Made by a program: the position numbers and the translations under genes
The notes under the pieces: model-generated
What the model was told of the DNA's origin: nothing
Seen by the model: the letters and a program-made list of their open reading frames with translations, nothing else
Databases searched by the model: none
Source of the DNA: CADCTB01 sp035494015
GTDB lineage: Bacteria > Actinomycetota > Acidimicrobiia > Acidimicrobiales > AC-14
Reading direction: 5' to 3'
Assembly: GCA_035494015.1 (NCBI GenBank)
Contig: DATJHJ010000050.1
Location: 1 to 57,229, forward strand
DNA length: 57,229 nucleotides
In this document: piece by piece, positions 16,146 through 23,780 of the stretch
How positions within the stretch are numbered: position 1 is the first letter of the stretch
How the letters are laid out: the number at the start of each line of letters is the position of its first letter

Positions 16146-17842
16146 GCCTCGACGAGGTCGTCAGCGCCGTGGCCGTGCCCGCCGGGCTGGCGCTGGTCGC
16201 CCTCGAACCGCCGAACATCACCCGGCTCGAGCCCCAGTCGGTCACCGGCGACCCGAAGGCGGCGCTGGAGGCCCGCATCGCCGACCCGCTGTGGCTCCTC
16301 TGCCGGCAGAGGCAGTTCGGCGAGCTCGAGGGCGAGGACGCGGGGACGCCGGTGAGCGTGCGGGTGGCGGCCACGACGGCCCGGGTGGAGTCGTGGCGGC
16401 CGGGCGCGGCCGGGCACCAGCAGCCGTTCCACCCACCGATGCTGCTGGAGCCGGCGGTCGAGGCGGAACCGCCCCCGGCGGGTGCGGGGCCGGGGCTGCG
16501 CCAGCGGGCGGAAGCGGGCGCCGTGGCCCTGGCCGCCCTGGACGACGCCGGCCTCGGCGGCTTCCGGGACGCGCTGGTCGCCGGGTGCCCCCTGGGCGGG
16601 CCCGGCCCCGCCGACCCGCGCCAGGACCCCACCTTCGCCGGGCTGCTGGCCGTCGTGGGCGGGAACCTGCCCGACGCCGAGGCCCTGGCCCAGGCCGTGG
16701 AGGCGGCGGCCGACGGCGTGCCCGCGTTCCTCGCCCCCGCCGACGACGCCGAGCGCGACGCCCTGGCCGCCACCCTCGCCGGCTGGCGGCGCTGGTACCG
16801 GCCCGACGTGGCGCCTGACGCCTCGTCCTCGTGGGTCCCCGGTCGGCTGGAGTACGCCTTCGACGTCACCCCGGGCGGCGACGGCCGGCGCACCCTGAAG
16901 GCCCCGGCCTTCGCCGGGGGGTCGGTGGACTGGTGGTCGTTCGACGCCGCCGGCGACCCGGCGGCGGCGCCCGGGCCGCCGGAGGCGTCGACCTCCCAGG
17001 TCGCCCTGGTGGCCGCCGCCCCCTTGCGCTACGCGGGGATGCCGGCCGATCGGCTGTGGGAGTTCGAGGACGCGGCGGTGAGCCTGGGGGCCATCGAGGC
17101 CGAGCCCTACGACCTGGCTCGGCTGCTCCTCGTCGAATACGGCATGGCCTTCGGGGTCGACTGGCTGGTCGTCCCCCTCGACGTCCCCCACGGCTCGTTC
17201 ACCACCGTCGACTCGGTCGTCTTCACCACCACCTTCGAGGAGCGCTACCGGGTGGAGCCGGCCGGCGACGGGTCGTGGCGCATGTTCGCCATCACCGCCA
17301 CGTCGGGCGGGACGGCGGTCGACGGGCTGTTCGTGCCCCCGGCGGCGGTGAGCGTGCAGGAGGGCCCGCTGCTGGAGGACGTCCTGTACCTGCGCGACGA
17401 GATGGCCAACATGGTCTGGGCCGTCGAGCGGACGGTCACCGGGCCGAGCGGCGATCCCCACAGCCGGGCCGACGAGCGCCGGCCGCCGCCCGACCCGGGA
17501 CCGGGCCCCGTCGCCCGGGCCGAGCTCGACTACCGCCTCGGCACCGCCGTGCCCGACCACTGGATCCCGTACCTGCCCACGTCGGACGGCTACCGAGCCG
17601 CGGCCCTGGTGCGGGGTCGGATCGAGGGCCAGCCCCCGCCCGCCGGCCGCTTCGTGCCCGAGGACGCCCAGCGGCGGCTGGCCGACGGCGAGGTGCCGCG
17701 CGACGGCGTGCGCGTCCGGCGGGTCCCGGTCGTCACCCGCCGGGTCGACGGCTCGTACGCCCGGTGGGTCACCCGCCGGGTGAGCGTGGGCCGGGGCGAG
17801 GGGTCGAGCGGTCTGGCCTTCGACGAGGCGAAGCGCCGGTGA
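16142..17842 (+). CDS. Giant protein 4 of the four-gene cluster, unknown function
   Basis: 566 aa. The N-terminus contains DPLWLLCRQRQFGELEGEDA (about residues 48-67). The middle has MPADRLWEFEDAAVSLGAIE and YDLARLLLVEYGMAFGVDWL, and then VVPLDVPHGS and FTTTFEERYRVEP. Near the C-terminus are LRDEMANMVWAVERTV and VPDHWIPYLPT, then a basic arginine-rich tail. These blocks are not enzyme motifs that I know, but look strongly conserved. It is the last gene of the coupled set; the next gene, a molybdoenzyme, starts 20 bp later and is probably unrelated. Confidence 0.65.
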   Translation: MSLDEVVSAVAVPAGLALVALEPPNITRLEPQSVTGDPKAALEARIADPLWLLCRQRQFGELEGEDAGTPVSVRVAATTARVESWRPGAAGHQQPFHPPMLLEPAVEAEPPPAGAGPGLRQRAEAGAVALAALDDAGLGGFRDALVAGCPLGGPGPADPRQDPTFAGLLAVVGGNLPDAEALAQAVEAAADGVPAFLAPADDAERDALAATLAGWRRWYRPDVAPDASSSWVPGRLEYAFDVTPGGDGRRTLKAPAFAGGSVDWWSFDAAGDPAAAPGPPEASTSQVALVAAAPLRYAGMPADRLWEFEDAAVSLGAIEAEPYDLARLLLVEYGMAFGVDWLVVPLDVPHGSFTTVDSVVFTTTFEERYRVEPAGDGSWRMFAITATSGGTAVDGLFVPPAAVSVQEGPLLEDVLYLRDEMANMVWAVERTVTGPSGDPHSRADERRPPPDPGPGPVARAELDYRLGTAVPDHWIPYLPTSDGYRAAALVRGRIEGQPPPAGRFVPEDAQRRLADGEVPRDGVRVRRVPVVTRRVDGSYARWVTRRVSVGRGEGSSGLAFDEAKRR

Positions 17843-17861
17843 AGGTGCTGGAATCGGCCCC

Positions 17862-18470
17862 GTGAAGATCACCCGAGGGTTCACCGGCCGCGGCCGTGAG
17901 GTCGGCGACCACCGGTTGCCGCCCGGGCAGTACGACACCGGCGGGCAGTGGCCGGTGCTCACCGCCGAGGCCACGCCGAAGTTGTCGACCGACGACTGGA
18001 CGTTCACCGTCGAGGGCCTGGTCGAGCAGACCACCACGTGGACGTGGGACGAGATCCAGGCCCTGCCCCCGTCCACCTACGAGGGCGCCATCCACTGCGT
18101 GACCACGTGGTCCAAGTTCGACATGACGTGGTCGGGGGTCTCGGTCGACACCCTGCTGGACGCGGCCCGGCCCTTGCCGGGGGCCGCGTTCGTGATGGCC
18201 GTGTCCCACACCGGCTACACCACCAACCTGCCGCTGGCCGACGTGACCGGCGGCAAGGCGTGGGTGGCGTGGGAGGTCGACGGCGGCCCGCTGCCGGCCG
18301 AGCACGGCGGGCCGGCCCGGCTGCTCGTGCCGCACCTGTACTTCTGGAAGAGCGCCAAGTGGGTGGCCGGCCTCCAGCTCTTGGACCACGACGAGCCCGG
18401 TTTCTGGGAGCGCAACGGGTACCACGACCGCGGCGACCCCTGGCTCGAGCAGCGTTACCAGGGCGACTGA
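17862..18470 (+). CDS. Sulfite-oxidase-like molybdopterin oxidoreductase
   Basis: 202 aa, single oxidoreductase molybdopterin domain without the C-terminal Mo-Co dimerisation domain, as in MsrP/YedY-like proteins. The candidate molybdenum-ligand cysteine is Cys79 in IHCVTTWSKFDMTWSGV. Other family marks are GLVEQTTTWTWDEIQALP and RLLVPHLYFWKSAKWVAGLQ. There is no Tat signal, so unlike MsrP it should act in the cytoplasm. The next gene, two bases on, encodes a flavin reductase that probably passes electrons to or from it. MoaD and MOSC genes elsewhere in the window agree with active molybdenum-cofactor metabolism. Confidence 0.88.
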   Translation: MKITRGFTGRGREVGDHRLPPGQYDTGGQWPVLTAEATPKLSTDDWTFTVEGLVEQTTTWTWDEIQALPPSTYEGAIHCVTTWSKFDMTWSGVSVDTLLDAARPLPGAAFVMAVSHTGYTTNLPLADVTGGKAWVAWEVDGGPLPAEHGGPARLLVPHLYFWKSAKWVAGLQLLDHDEPGFWERNGYHDRGDPWLEQRYQGD

Positions 18471-18471
18471 G

Positions 18472-19194
18472 GTGGCGGTCCCACCGGCGCCGACCGCCTG
18501 GCAGACGGCGACGGTGGTGAGCGTCACCGACGAGACCAGCCGGGCCAAGACCTTCCGGCTGCGGCTGGAGCACCCCACGCCGCACCGGGCCGGCCAGCAC
18601 TACGTCGTCCGGCTCACCGCGCCGGACGGCTACACCGCGTCCCGGTCGTACTCGGTGGCATCCGCGCCCGACGAGTCCGGCGAGATCGAGTTGACCGTCG
18701 AGCGCCTGGTCGACGGGGAGGTGTCCAGTTTCCTGCACGACGTGGTCCAGCCCGGCGACGAGCTGGAGGTCCGCGGCCCCATCGGCGGCTGGTTCGTGTG
18801 GGACGGCGACCGGCGGGCGCTGCTGGTCGGGGGCGGGTCGGGGCTGGTCCCGCTCATGGCCATGCTCCGGCTGGCCCGCCGCACCGGCCGGTCCGAGCTG
18901 GTCCGCCTCGTCGTCTCCGTCCGCTCGCCCGAGGACCTGCTCTACGCCGCCGAGCTGCCGGGACCGGAGACCACCGTGGTGTACACCCGCAAGGCCCCGG
19001 AGGGGGAGGCCCGCCCGCCGGGCCGGTTGGCGGCCGCCGACCTGGTGCAGCCGCCCGGTGGTGCGTCGACCGCCTACGTCTGCGGTTCGGCCGGCTTCGC
19101 CGACGCGGCCACGGATCTCCTCGTGGCGTCAGGCGTTCCCGCCGCTGCCATCCGGGTCGAGCGGTTCGGCCCGACCGGCGCGGTCGGGACCTGA
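18472..19194 (+). CDS. Ferredoxin-NADP reductase family FAD/NAD(P)-binding protein
   Basis: 240 aa, two-domain FNR fold. FAD-binding motif RSYSVAS (about residues 60-66), then the NAD(P)-binding loop GGGSGLVPLMAML (about 122-134) and the C-terminal YVCGSAGF. No 2Fe-2S domain is present. Starting 2 bp after the molybdoenzyme it is almost certainly its redox partner. Its last 66 bp overlap the 3' end of the convergent cutA gene, so the two C-termini are encoded on opposite strands of the same DNA. Confidence 0.9.
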   Translation: MAVPPAPTAWQTATVVSVTDETSRAKTFRLRLEHPTPHRAGQHYVVRLTAPDGYTASRSYSVASAPDESGEIELTVERLVDGEVSSFLHDVVQPGDELEVRGPIGGWFVWDGDRRALLVGGGSGLVPLMAMLRLARRTGRSELVRLVVSVRSPEDLLYAAELPGPETTVVYTRKAPEGEARPPGRLAAADLVQPPGGASTAYVCGSAGFADAATDLLVASGVPAAAIRVERFGPTGAVGT

Positions 19195-19512
19195 GGTCTC
19201 CTCGACGATCCAGCGCAGGTAGGCGGGGTGGGCGCCGGCGAGGGGGAGGGCGATCACGCACGGCACCTCGTCGGGGTGGTCCCGGTCGGCCCGGGCCACG
19301 ATCTCGGGGACCAGCGATGCCCGGGTGTGCAGGCCCACCCGGGCCTGGCGCTCGTCGTGGACGGCCCCGTCCCACCGGTAGATCGCCCGCATGGGGTCGA
19401 GCACGTGGCCGCAGGCGACGAGCCGGTCGTCGACCAGGCTGCGGGTGAACCCGGCCAGCCACTCCGCCGTCGGCCCGGTGACCACGACCTCGACACAGTC
19501 CTCCGGCGGCAC
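19129..19512 (-). CDS. cutA: Divalent-cation tolerance protein CutA1 family
   Basis: 127 aa. CutA1 proteins are trimeric, ferredoxin-like proteins linked to copper tolerance, with an unclear biochemical role. Family motifs are clear: RLVACGHV, IYRWDG, VGLHTRASLVPEIV, HPDEVPCVIALP and YLRWIVEET. The GTG at 19512 is favoured by a TACCGT box 6 nt before it. The C-terminal 20 or so residues (SGPDRAGRAEPLDPDGSGGN) extend past the family's usual end and lie antisense to the reductase gene. Confidence 0.88.
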   Translation of the reverse strand: MPPEDCVEVVVTGPTAEWLAGFTRSLVDDRLVACGHVLDPMRAIYRWDGAVHDERQARVGLHTRASLVPEIVARADRDHPDEVPCVIALPLAGAHPAYLRWIVEETSGPDRAGRAEPLDPDGSGGNA

Positions 19513-19518
19513 GGGGGG

Positions 19519-19524
19519 ACGGTA
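19519..19524 (-). promoter_or_regulatory. -10 element of cutA
   Basis: TACCGT on the minus strand, 6 nt before the GTG at 19512. Confidence 0.45.
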
Positions 19525-19546
19525 CCCGCAGCCGCGTGGTCGGCGG

Positions 19547-19552
19547 TACCGT
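19547..19552 (+). promoter_or_regulatory. -10 element of the small membrane protein gene at 19559
   Basis: TACCGT ending 6 nt before the GTG at 19559; only 22 bp separate it from the opposing cutA -10. Confidence 0.45.
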
Positions 19553-19558
19553 CGAAGG

Positions 19559-19843
19559 GTGACCGACGTGTGGGTGGACGAGTGGGTCGATGACGACGAG
19601 CTGGCGGCGCTGGCCATGGCGGCCGATCCCGACACCGAGGTGGGCGACGACGCCGTGCCGCTGGTGGACTCTACGGGAACGCCGCTCGGCGACCTGCCCG
19701 GCTGGTACATGCCGCCGGCCATGGCGAGAAGCCGGCTGCTGACCGGGTGGCGGCGGCGCGTCGTGCTGTGGGTCGTCGCCTCGTTCGTCCTCATCAACGC
19801 CTACGGCCTGTGCAGCACCTACGGCCACGTCGGTTTCGGCTAG
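19559..19843 (+). CDS. Small membrane protein, unknown
   Basis: 94 aa. An acidic N-terminal half (VDEWVDDDELAALAMAADPD) is followed by LPGWYMPPAMARSRLLTGWR and one C-terminal membrane helix (RVVLWVVASFVLINAYGLC). No family recognised. The helix-after-basic-stretch layout predicts a cytoplasmic acidic domain tethered to the membrane. The leaderless-type start (TACCGT, 6 nt, GTG) supports it as a real gene. Confidence 0.6.
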   Translation: MTDVWVDEWVDDDELAALAMAADPDTEVGDDAVPLVDSTGTPLGDLPGWYMPPAMARSRLLTGWRRRVVLWVVASFVLINAYGLCSTYGHVGFG

Positions 19844-19850
19844 CGCTCCC

Positions 19851-20177
19851 TCAGTGGTGGATGCCGAGGCGCACGAGGACCTCGGAGTCGTCCGGGTCGG
19901 CCTCCGGGCCGTAGCCCAGCACCGCGGTCCCCTTGGTGCCGCAGCGGGGGCAGACCAGGCCGACGATGGCCAGCATGTCGTCGGGATCTGACGCCCCCTC
20001 GGTCCGCCGCTGGGCCTGCATGTCGAACTCGGCGGCCGGGCTCTCGTTCCGGCAGGTGAAGCACAGGATCATCCCGCCCGGGCGGGAGGCCATCTGGGCG
20101 CTGAAGCCGGCGGCGTCCAGGGTCCCCATGATCTCGCCGAGCGTCGCGCCGTACTGCGGTTGTGCCCCAGTACTCAA
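19851..20177 (-). CDS. Small zinc-ribbon-like protein, unknown
   Basis: 108 aa from a TTG start whose last two bases begin the topoisomerase TGA (TTGA overlap); an AAGGAG sits 8 nt before it, inside the topoisomerase 3' end. Two CxxC pairs, CFTC at about residues 43-46 and CPRC at about 77-80, could bind one zinc. The C-terminus is acidic (YGPEADPDDSEVLVRLG). The coupling implies co-translation with topoisomerase IB, but no function is known. Confidence 0.65.
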   Translation of the reverse strand: MSTGAQPQYGATLGEIMGTLDAAGFSAQMASRPGGMILCFTCRNESPAAEFDMQAQRRTEGASDPDDMLAIVGLVCPRCGTKGTAVLGYGPEADPDDSEVLVRLGIHH

Positions 20178-21238
20178 CTCACCAGCTCCTTCGGCGGGTT
20201 CGCACCGCCCTCCAGCAGATCCAGGACGGCTTCCTCGATCGGCCCCTGGGTCAGCAGCGTACCTGCCGCCGCCGGATCGGCGGGGGCATGGACCAGCGCC
20301 CGTTCGAGGGCGGGGGCGATGGTGTGGCCGGCGAGGTACCGGTCGACGATGCGGGGGTCGACGTAGGACGCGCGGCTGACGGCCGGCGTGTTGCCGAGGT
20401 AGTGGGCCACCTCCTTCATGGCCCGGGTCACGGCCCGCTTGCGGCCGGTGGCGCTGGTCGCCCCGGTGGACACGGCCAGGGCGACGGCGGCGAGCACGGT
20501 GGCGTTCCAGGTCCGGAAGTCCTTGGCCGAGAACTCCCCGCCGGTGACCTCCTTGATATAGGCGTTGATGTCGGCCGACCGGACGTCGACCCACTCCTTG
20601 CCCCGGCGCCAGGCCAGCAGCTCGGGCTTGCCACCCCGGCGCCGTTTGAGCGCCTCGACCACGGCGTAGACGTCAGGGTCGACGACGGATTGGATGCGCC
20701 GCTTGCTGCCCTTGGCCGTGTAGTCGAAGTTGACCGTGCTCGGCGGCTCCAGCTTCACGTGCCGCTTGTGGATGGTGGCCAGCCCGTACGTCTGGTTCTC
20801 CTCGGCGTAGCCCTCGGTGCCGATCCGGAAGAAGCCCAGGTCGAGCAGCCGGGCCGCGCAGGCCAGCACCCGCTCCCGGGTCAGCCCCTCCTCGGCCAGG
20901 TGTTCGCGGGCGTAATGGCGGAGCTTGGGCAGGGCCCGGGCGAACTCCAGCATGTGGTCGAACTTCTCCCGGTCCCGCCGCTCCCGCCACACGTCGTGGT
21001 ACCGGTACTGGCGCCGCCCCCGGGCGTCCACCCCGGTCGCCTGGATGTGGCCGCGGGCATCGGTGCAGATCCACACGTCGGTCCACGCCGGCGGGATCAC
21101 CAGGCCCCTGATCCGGTCGAGGGTGGCGGCATCGGTGACCCGGCCGCCCGAAGGGTCCAGGTAGGCGAACCCGCGCCCCACCTTCCTCCGGCGGATGCCG
21201 GGGGCCGAGCAGTCGACCCGTCGCAGGCGGGGGGCCAT
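20174..21238 (-). CDS. DNA topoisomerase IB (bacterial/viral type)
   Basis: 354 aa; relaxes supercoils through a 3'-phosphotyrosine nick. N-terminal domain: GRGFAYLDPSGGRVTD and IPPAWTDVWIC. Catalytic domain: RIGTEGYAEENQTYGLATI, active-site regions KDFRTWNAT and TRAMKEVAHYLGNTPAVSR, and the nucleophile Tyr292 in SRASYVDPRI. Length is usual for bacterial IB enzymes. It is transcribed away from the hypothetical gene at 21305 and couples to the small zinc-ribbon gene. Confidence 0.93.
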   Translation of the reverse strand: MAPRLRRVDCSAPGIRRRKVGRGFAYLDPSGGRVTDAATLDRIRGLVIPPAWTDVWICTDARGHIQATGVDARGRRQYRYHDVWRERRDREKFDHMLEFARALPKLRHYAREHLAEEGLTRERVLACAARLLDLGFFRIGTEGYAEENQTYGLATIHKRHVKLEPPSTVNFDYTAKGSKRRIQSVVDPDVYAVVEALKRRRGGKPELLAWRRGKEWVDVRSADINAYIKEVTGGEFSAKDFRTWNATVLAAVALAVSTGATSATGRKRAVTRAMKEVAHYLGNTPAVSRASYVDPRIVDRYLAGHTIAPALERALVHAPADPAAAGTLLTQGPIEEAVLDLLEGGANPPKELVS

Positions 21239-21304
21239 CGCCGCGGTACATCCCCCGTGCCGACGCCCGGCAACCAGCGTGGGGGTGGGGCCGACCGACC
21301 GACC

Positions 21305-21814
21305 TCAGCGCAGGACGGCGTCATAGACCTCTTCGGCGGGCAGGCCCAACAGGCGCTCGGCCATCTCCTCCTTCAGCTGCGCGGCCCGAACGGCCTCCGC
21401 CGGCGTGGGGTCGTCCTTGCAGGCCAGCTGCAGGAACTCGCCCGGCACCAGCCCGGCCCGGGCGACCAGGTCGACCGTCCTTCCCCGGTAGCCGAGGCGG
21501 AAGGAGAAGTGCCCTCCCGGAGCCTCTGGGGCGTCGATCCCGATGGGCTCGGAGCTCACCCGGTAACGATCGCCGGTGACCGCCCGGGTCACCATCTCGA
21601 ACGCGTCCCTTGCGCCGCCGCCGGGGAAACCGCTCTCGACGGTGATGTCGTAGCGCTCCGGCGGGTGACCAGGGGACAGCAAGGGCAAGGCCCGCTCCAT
21701 CGCCTTGAAGGCATGGGCCGCCCCGGCGATCGAGCTCCTCCCGTGGTACTTCAGGACGTCGTCGAAGCAGATGGCGACCGACTCGCCATGATCGAGGACC
21801 ACGAGTGTCGTCAT
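21305..21814 (-). CDS. Conserved hypothetical protein
   Basis: 169 aa from ATG at 21814, supported by CAGTAT 6 nt upstream. MTTLVVLDHGESVAICFDDV opens the protein; a weakly basic middle (KYHGRSSIAGAAHAFKAMER) and a C-terminal helical segment (AAQLKEEMAERLLGLPAEEV) follow. There is no signal peptide or membrane helix. No family recognised. It lies 66 bp upstream of the topoisomerase gene in the same direction. Confidence 0.6.
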   Translation of the reverse strand: MTTLVVLDHGESVAICFDDVLKYHGRSSIAGAAHAFKAMERALPLLSPGHPPERYDITVESGFPGGGARDAFEMVTRAVTGDRYRVSSEPIGIDAPEAPGGHFSFRLGYRGRTVDLVARAGLVPGEFLQLACKDDPTPAEAVRAAQLKEEMAERLLGLPAEEVYDAVLR

Positions 21815-21820
21815 GGGCGA

Positions 21821-21826
21821 ATACTG
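21821..21826 (-). promoter_or_regulatory. -10-like element of the hypothetical gene at 21305-21814
   Basis: CAGTAT on the minus strand ends 6 nt before the ATG at 21814; less canonical than the other boxes. Confidence 0.35.
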
Positions 21827-21908
21827 CCCGAACGGGGCGGCAAGACGGCGGCCGGCCCGTGCCCGTTCGTGGGTTTCCCCCGGCCGGGTCCCGGGTACCC
21901 GCGCGCGT

Positions 21909-22028
21909 ATGTCCCAGCCCGATCCGTACCCGCCGATCGACACGCCGCCGACGCCGCTGCCCGACCCGGAGCCGATGCCCACGCCGCCGTCGCCCCAGCC
22001 GCCCATCCCCGACCCCCTTCCCATCTGA
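21909..22028 (+). CDS. Proline-rich micro-ORF upstream of the YflT-like gene
   Basis: 39 codons (MSQPDPYPPIDTPPTPLPDP...), about half proline, with no recognisable domain. Its TGA overlaps the ATG of the next gene as TGATG. It could be a translated leader that couples or attenuates translation (runs of Pro are slow to translate), or a small protein. No ribosome-binding site is evident, so it could also be a chance frame. Confidence 0.35.
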   Translation: MSQPDPYPPIDTPPTPLPDPEPMPTPPSPQPPIPDPLPI

Positions 22029-22579
22029 TGGCCCGGATCAGCGGGCAGAACGTGGTGGCGACCTTCGGGGACCTGGCCAAGGCCAACGAGGCGGCCAGCG
22101 AGCTGAGCCAGGCCGGGGTGGAGGCCGACCGCATCTCCATCCTCGGCCGGGAGGTCGAGGAGGCGGCCAGCGACCCCGACACCCGGCTGCGGGACATGGA
22201 GGCCAGCGGCGAGATCGCCAAGCGGGCGGGCGCCAGCGGCGCCGCGGGCTCGGCGCTCGGGATGGTGGCCGGAGCGGCGGCCTTCGTGATCCCCGGCATC
22301 GGTCCCGTGATCGGGAGCGGCATCTGGGCCGGGGTGCTCGCCGGCGGGATCGCCGGGGGGGTGATCGGCGGCATGGTCGGCGGGGTCAGCGGGCTGAGCA
22401 TGGAGGAGTTCGACCTCAAGTACCAGGGCGCCCTGCGGGAGGGGAAGGCCATGGTGGCGGTGGCCGTCGACAATGACGACGAGGCCGGCGAGATCCAGCA
22501 GCTGCTGGAGAAGGAGGGGCCCGAGGATCTCCACATGCTCGACGGCCGGGGTGAAAAGGTCGACGAGCAGCAGGCATAA
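22028..22579 (+). CDS. General stress protein 17M (YflT)-like protein with glycine-zipper segment
   Basis: 183 aa. Residues 7-40 (NVVATFGDLAKANEAASELS...) look like the YflT/heat-induced stress protein domain. A long Gly/Ala-rich hydrophobic stretch at about 80-125 (VIPGIGPVIGSGIWAGVLAG and on) resembles a glycine zipper that could insert in membranes. The C-terminal half (GKAMVAVAVDNDDEAGEIQQ) is like a second copy of the N-terminal fold. Likely stress-related; the exact role is unknown. Confidence 0.65.
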   Translation: MARISGQNVVATFGDLAKANEAASELSQAGVEADRISILGREVEEAASDPDTRLRDMEASGEIAKRAGASGAAGSALGMVAGAAAFVIPGIGPVIGSGIWAGVLAGGIAGGVIGGMVGGVSGLSMEEFDLKYQGALREGKAMVAVAVDNDDEAGEIQQLLEKEGPEDLHMLDGRGEKVDEQQA

Positions 22580-22610
22580 GGTGGCCGCCTGACGACCCTC
22601 GGGAGGCCAC

Positions 22611-22898
22611 GTGAAGTTCCTCGTGATCTGGCACATGGAGATCAGCCGGCTGTCGGGCGAGATGATGAAGTCGGTCCTGCGCATGCGGGACTACGCCCAG
22701 CCCCTGGAGGAGCAGGGCAAGGTGATCGGCCGCTACCACATCGTCGGCAGCCACGGCGGCGCCTGGATCTACAACGTCACCAGCAACGACGAGCTGGAGA
22801 TGCTGCTGGCGCAGTCGCCGGTCTACAACTACGCCCATTTCAAGGTGCACCCCCTCGCCGACATGACGTCGCTCCCGGTCGTCCCCGCCGCGGAGTAG
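22611..22898 (+). CDS. Muconolactone isomerase-like small protein
   Basis: 95 aa, ferredoxin-like fold of the muconolactone delta-isomerase family: MKFLVIWHMEISRLSGEMMK, then GRYHIVGSHGGAWIYNVTSN and a C-terminal FKVHPLADMTSLPV. No other aromatic catabolism genes are nearby, so a catabolic role is not supported; many members are uncharacterised. The GTG start has GGGAGG upstream. It comes 3 bp before the Rieske fusion gene. Confidence 0.65.
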   Translation: MKFLVIWHMEISRLSGEMMKSVLRMRDYAQPLEEQGKVIGRYHIVGSHGGAWIYNVTSNDELEMLLAQSPVYNYAHFKVHPLADMTSLPVVPAAE

Positions 22899-22901
22899 GC
22901 G

Positions 22902-23780
22902 GTGGCCGCCACTGACAGCGTGCGCCAGCTGGTCGACCGGCTGGCGGACACCGAGGCCCTCGACCGCATCGGCAAGCCGGTGGCGGCCTGGGTGGGCAAG
23001 CAGGTGGGCACGGGGACGGTGAAGGACGTGCTGAGCGGGACGTGGCTGGGCCACCCCCTCCACCCGATGCTGACCGACCTGCCGATCGGCTCGTGGACCA
23101 GCGCCTTCGTGCTCGACATCATCGGCGGCAAGCGGGGCCGCAACGCGGCCGACATGCTGGTCGGCATCGGGATCGTGACCGCGCTGCCCACGGCGGCGGC
23201 TGGCCTGTCCGACTGGTCTGACACCATCGGCGAGGACCGGCGGATCGGCACCGCCCACGCCATCGGCAACGTGGCGGCACTGACCCTGTACACCTTGTCG
23301 TGGCGGGCCCGGCGGCGGGGTCGCCGGGGCCGCGGCGTGCTGCTCGGGTTCATGGGTGCCGGGGCGGCGACCGTGGGCGGCTACCTCGGCGGGCATCTCG
23401 TCTACCGCAAGGGCGTCGGGCCCGACCGCAACGCGTGGAAGCACGGGGGCGACGAGTGGGTGGAGCTCGACGATGAGCTCGCGCTCGTGGGTGACGAGTC
23501 GCCCCGGGTCGTGAAGGTGGGTGACGACGACGTGCTCGTCGTCCGCCAGGGCGCGGCGTACGTCGCCATCTCCAACGTCTGCGGCCATGCCGGTGGGCCA
23601 CTCGACGAGGGGACGTTCGACGACAAGGGCTGCGTCACCTGCCCGTGGCACGGCAGCGTGTTCCGGCTTCGCGACGGCCACGTGGTCCACGGGCCGGCCA
23701 CGGGCAACCAGCCCCGTTACGACGTGCGCCCGGGCCGCAACGGCAAGCTGTCCATCCGCCGGGTCAAGCCCACCCACTGA
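22902..23780 (+). CDS. DUF2231 membrane domain fused to Rieske 2Fe-2S domain
   Basis: 292 aa. Residues about 45-170 are a four-helix DUF2231 membrane domain, opening with GHPLHPMLTDLPIGSWTSAF. Residues about 190-290 are a Rieske domain with cluster ligands in CGHAGGPL and CPWHGSVF (Cys-x-His ... Cys-x2-His, 17 residues between). The protein probably puts a 2Fe-2S centre at the cytoplasmic membrane face for electron transfer; partner unknown. Its last 64 bp overlap the 3' end of the convergent oxidoreductase gene. Confidence 0.85.
   Translation: MAATDSVRQLVDRLADTEALDRIGKPVAAWVGKQVGTGTVKDVLSGTWLGHPLHPMLTDLPIGSWTSAFVLDIIGGKRGRNAADMLVGIGIVTALPTAAAGLSDWSDTIGEDRRIGTAHAIGNVAALTLYTLSWRARRRGRRGRGVLLGFMGAGAATVGGYLGGHLVYRKGVGPDRNAWKHGGDEWVELDDELALVGDESPRVVKVGDDDVLVVRQGAAYVAISNVCGHAGGPLDEGTFDDKGCVTCPWHGSVFRLRDGHVVHGPATGNQPRYDVRPGRNGKLSIRRVKPTH

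Noticed and set aside
5636..17842. Four-gene cluster as a contractile injection system or prophage tail
   Set aside because: No sheath, tube, baseplate gp25, LysM or AAA ATPase gene is recognisable, so only a weak analogy remains.
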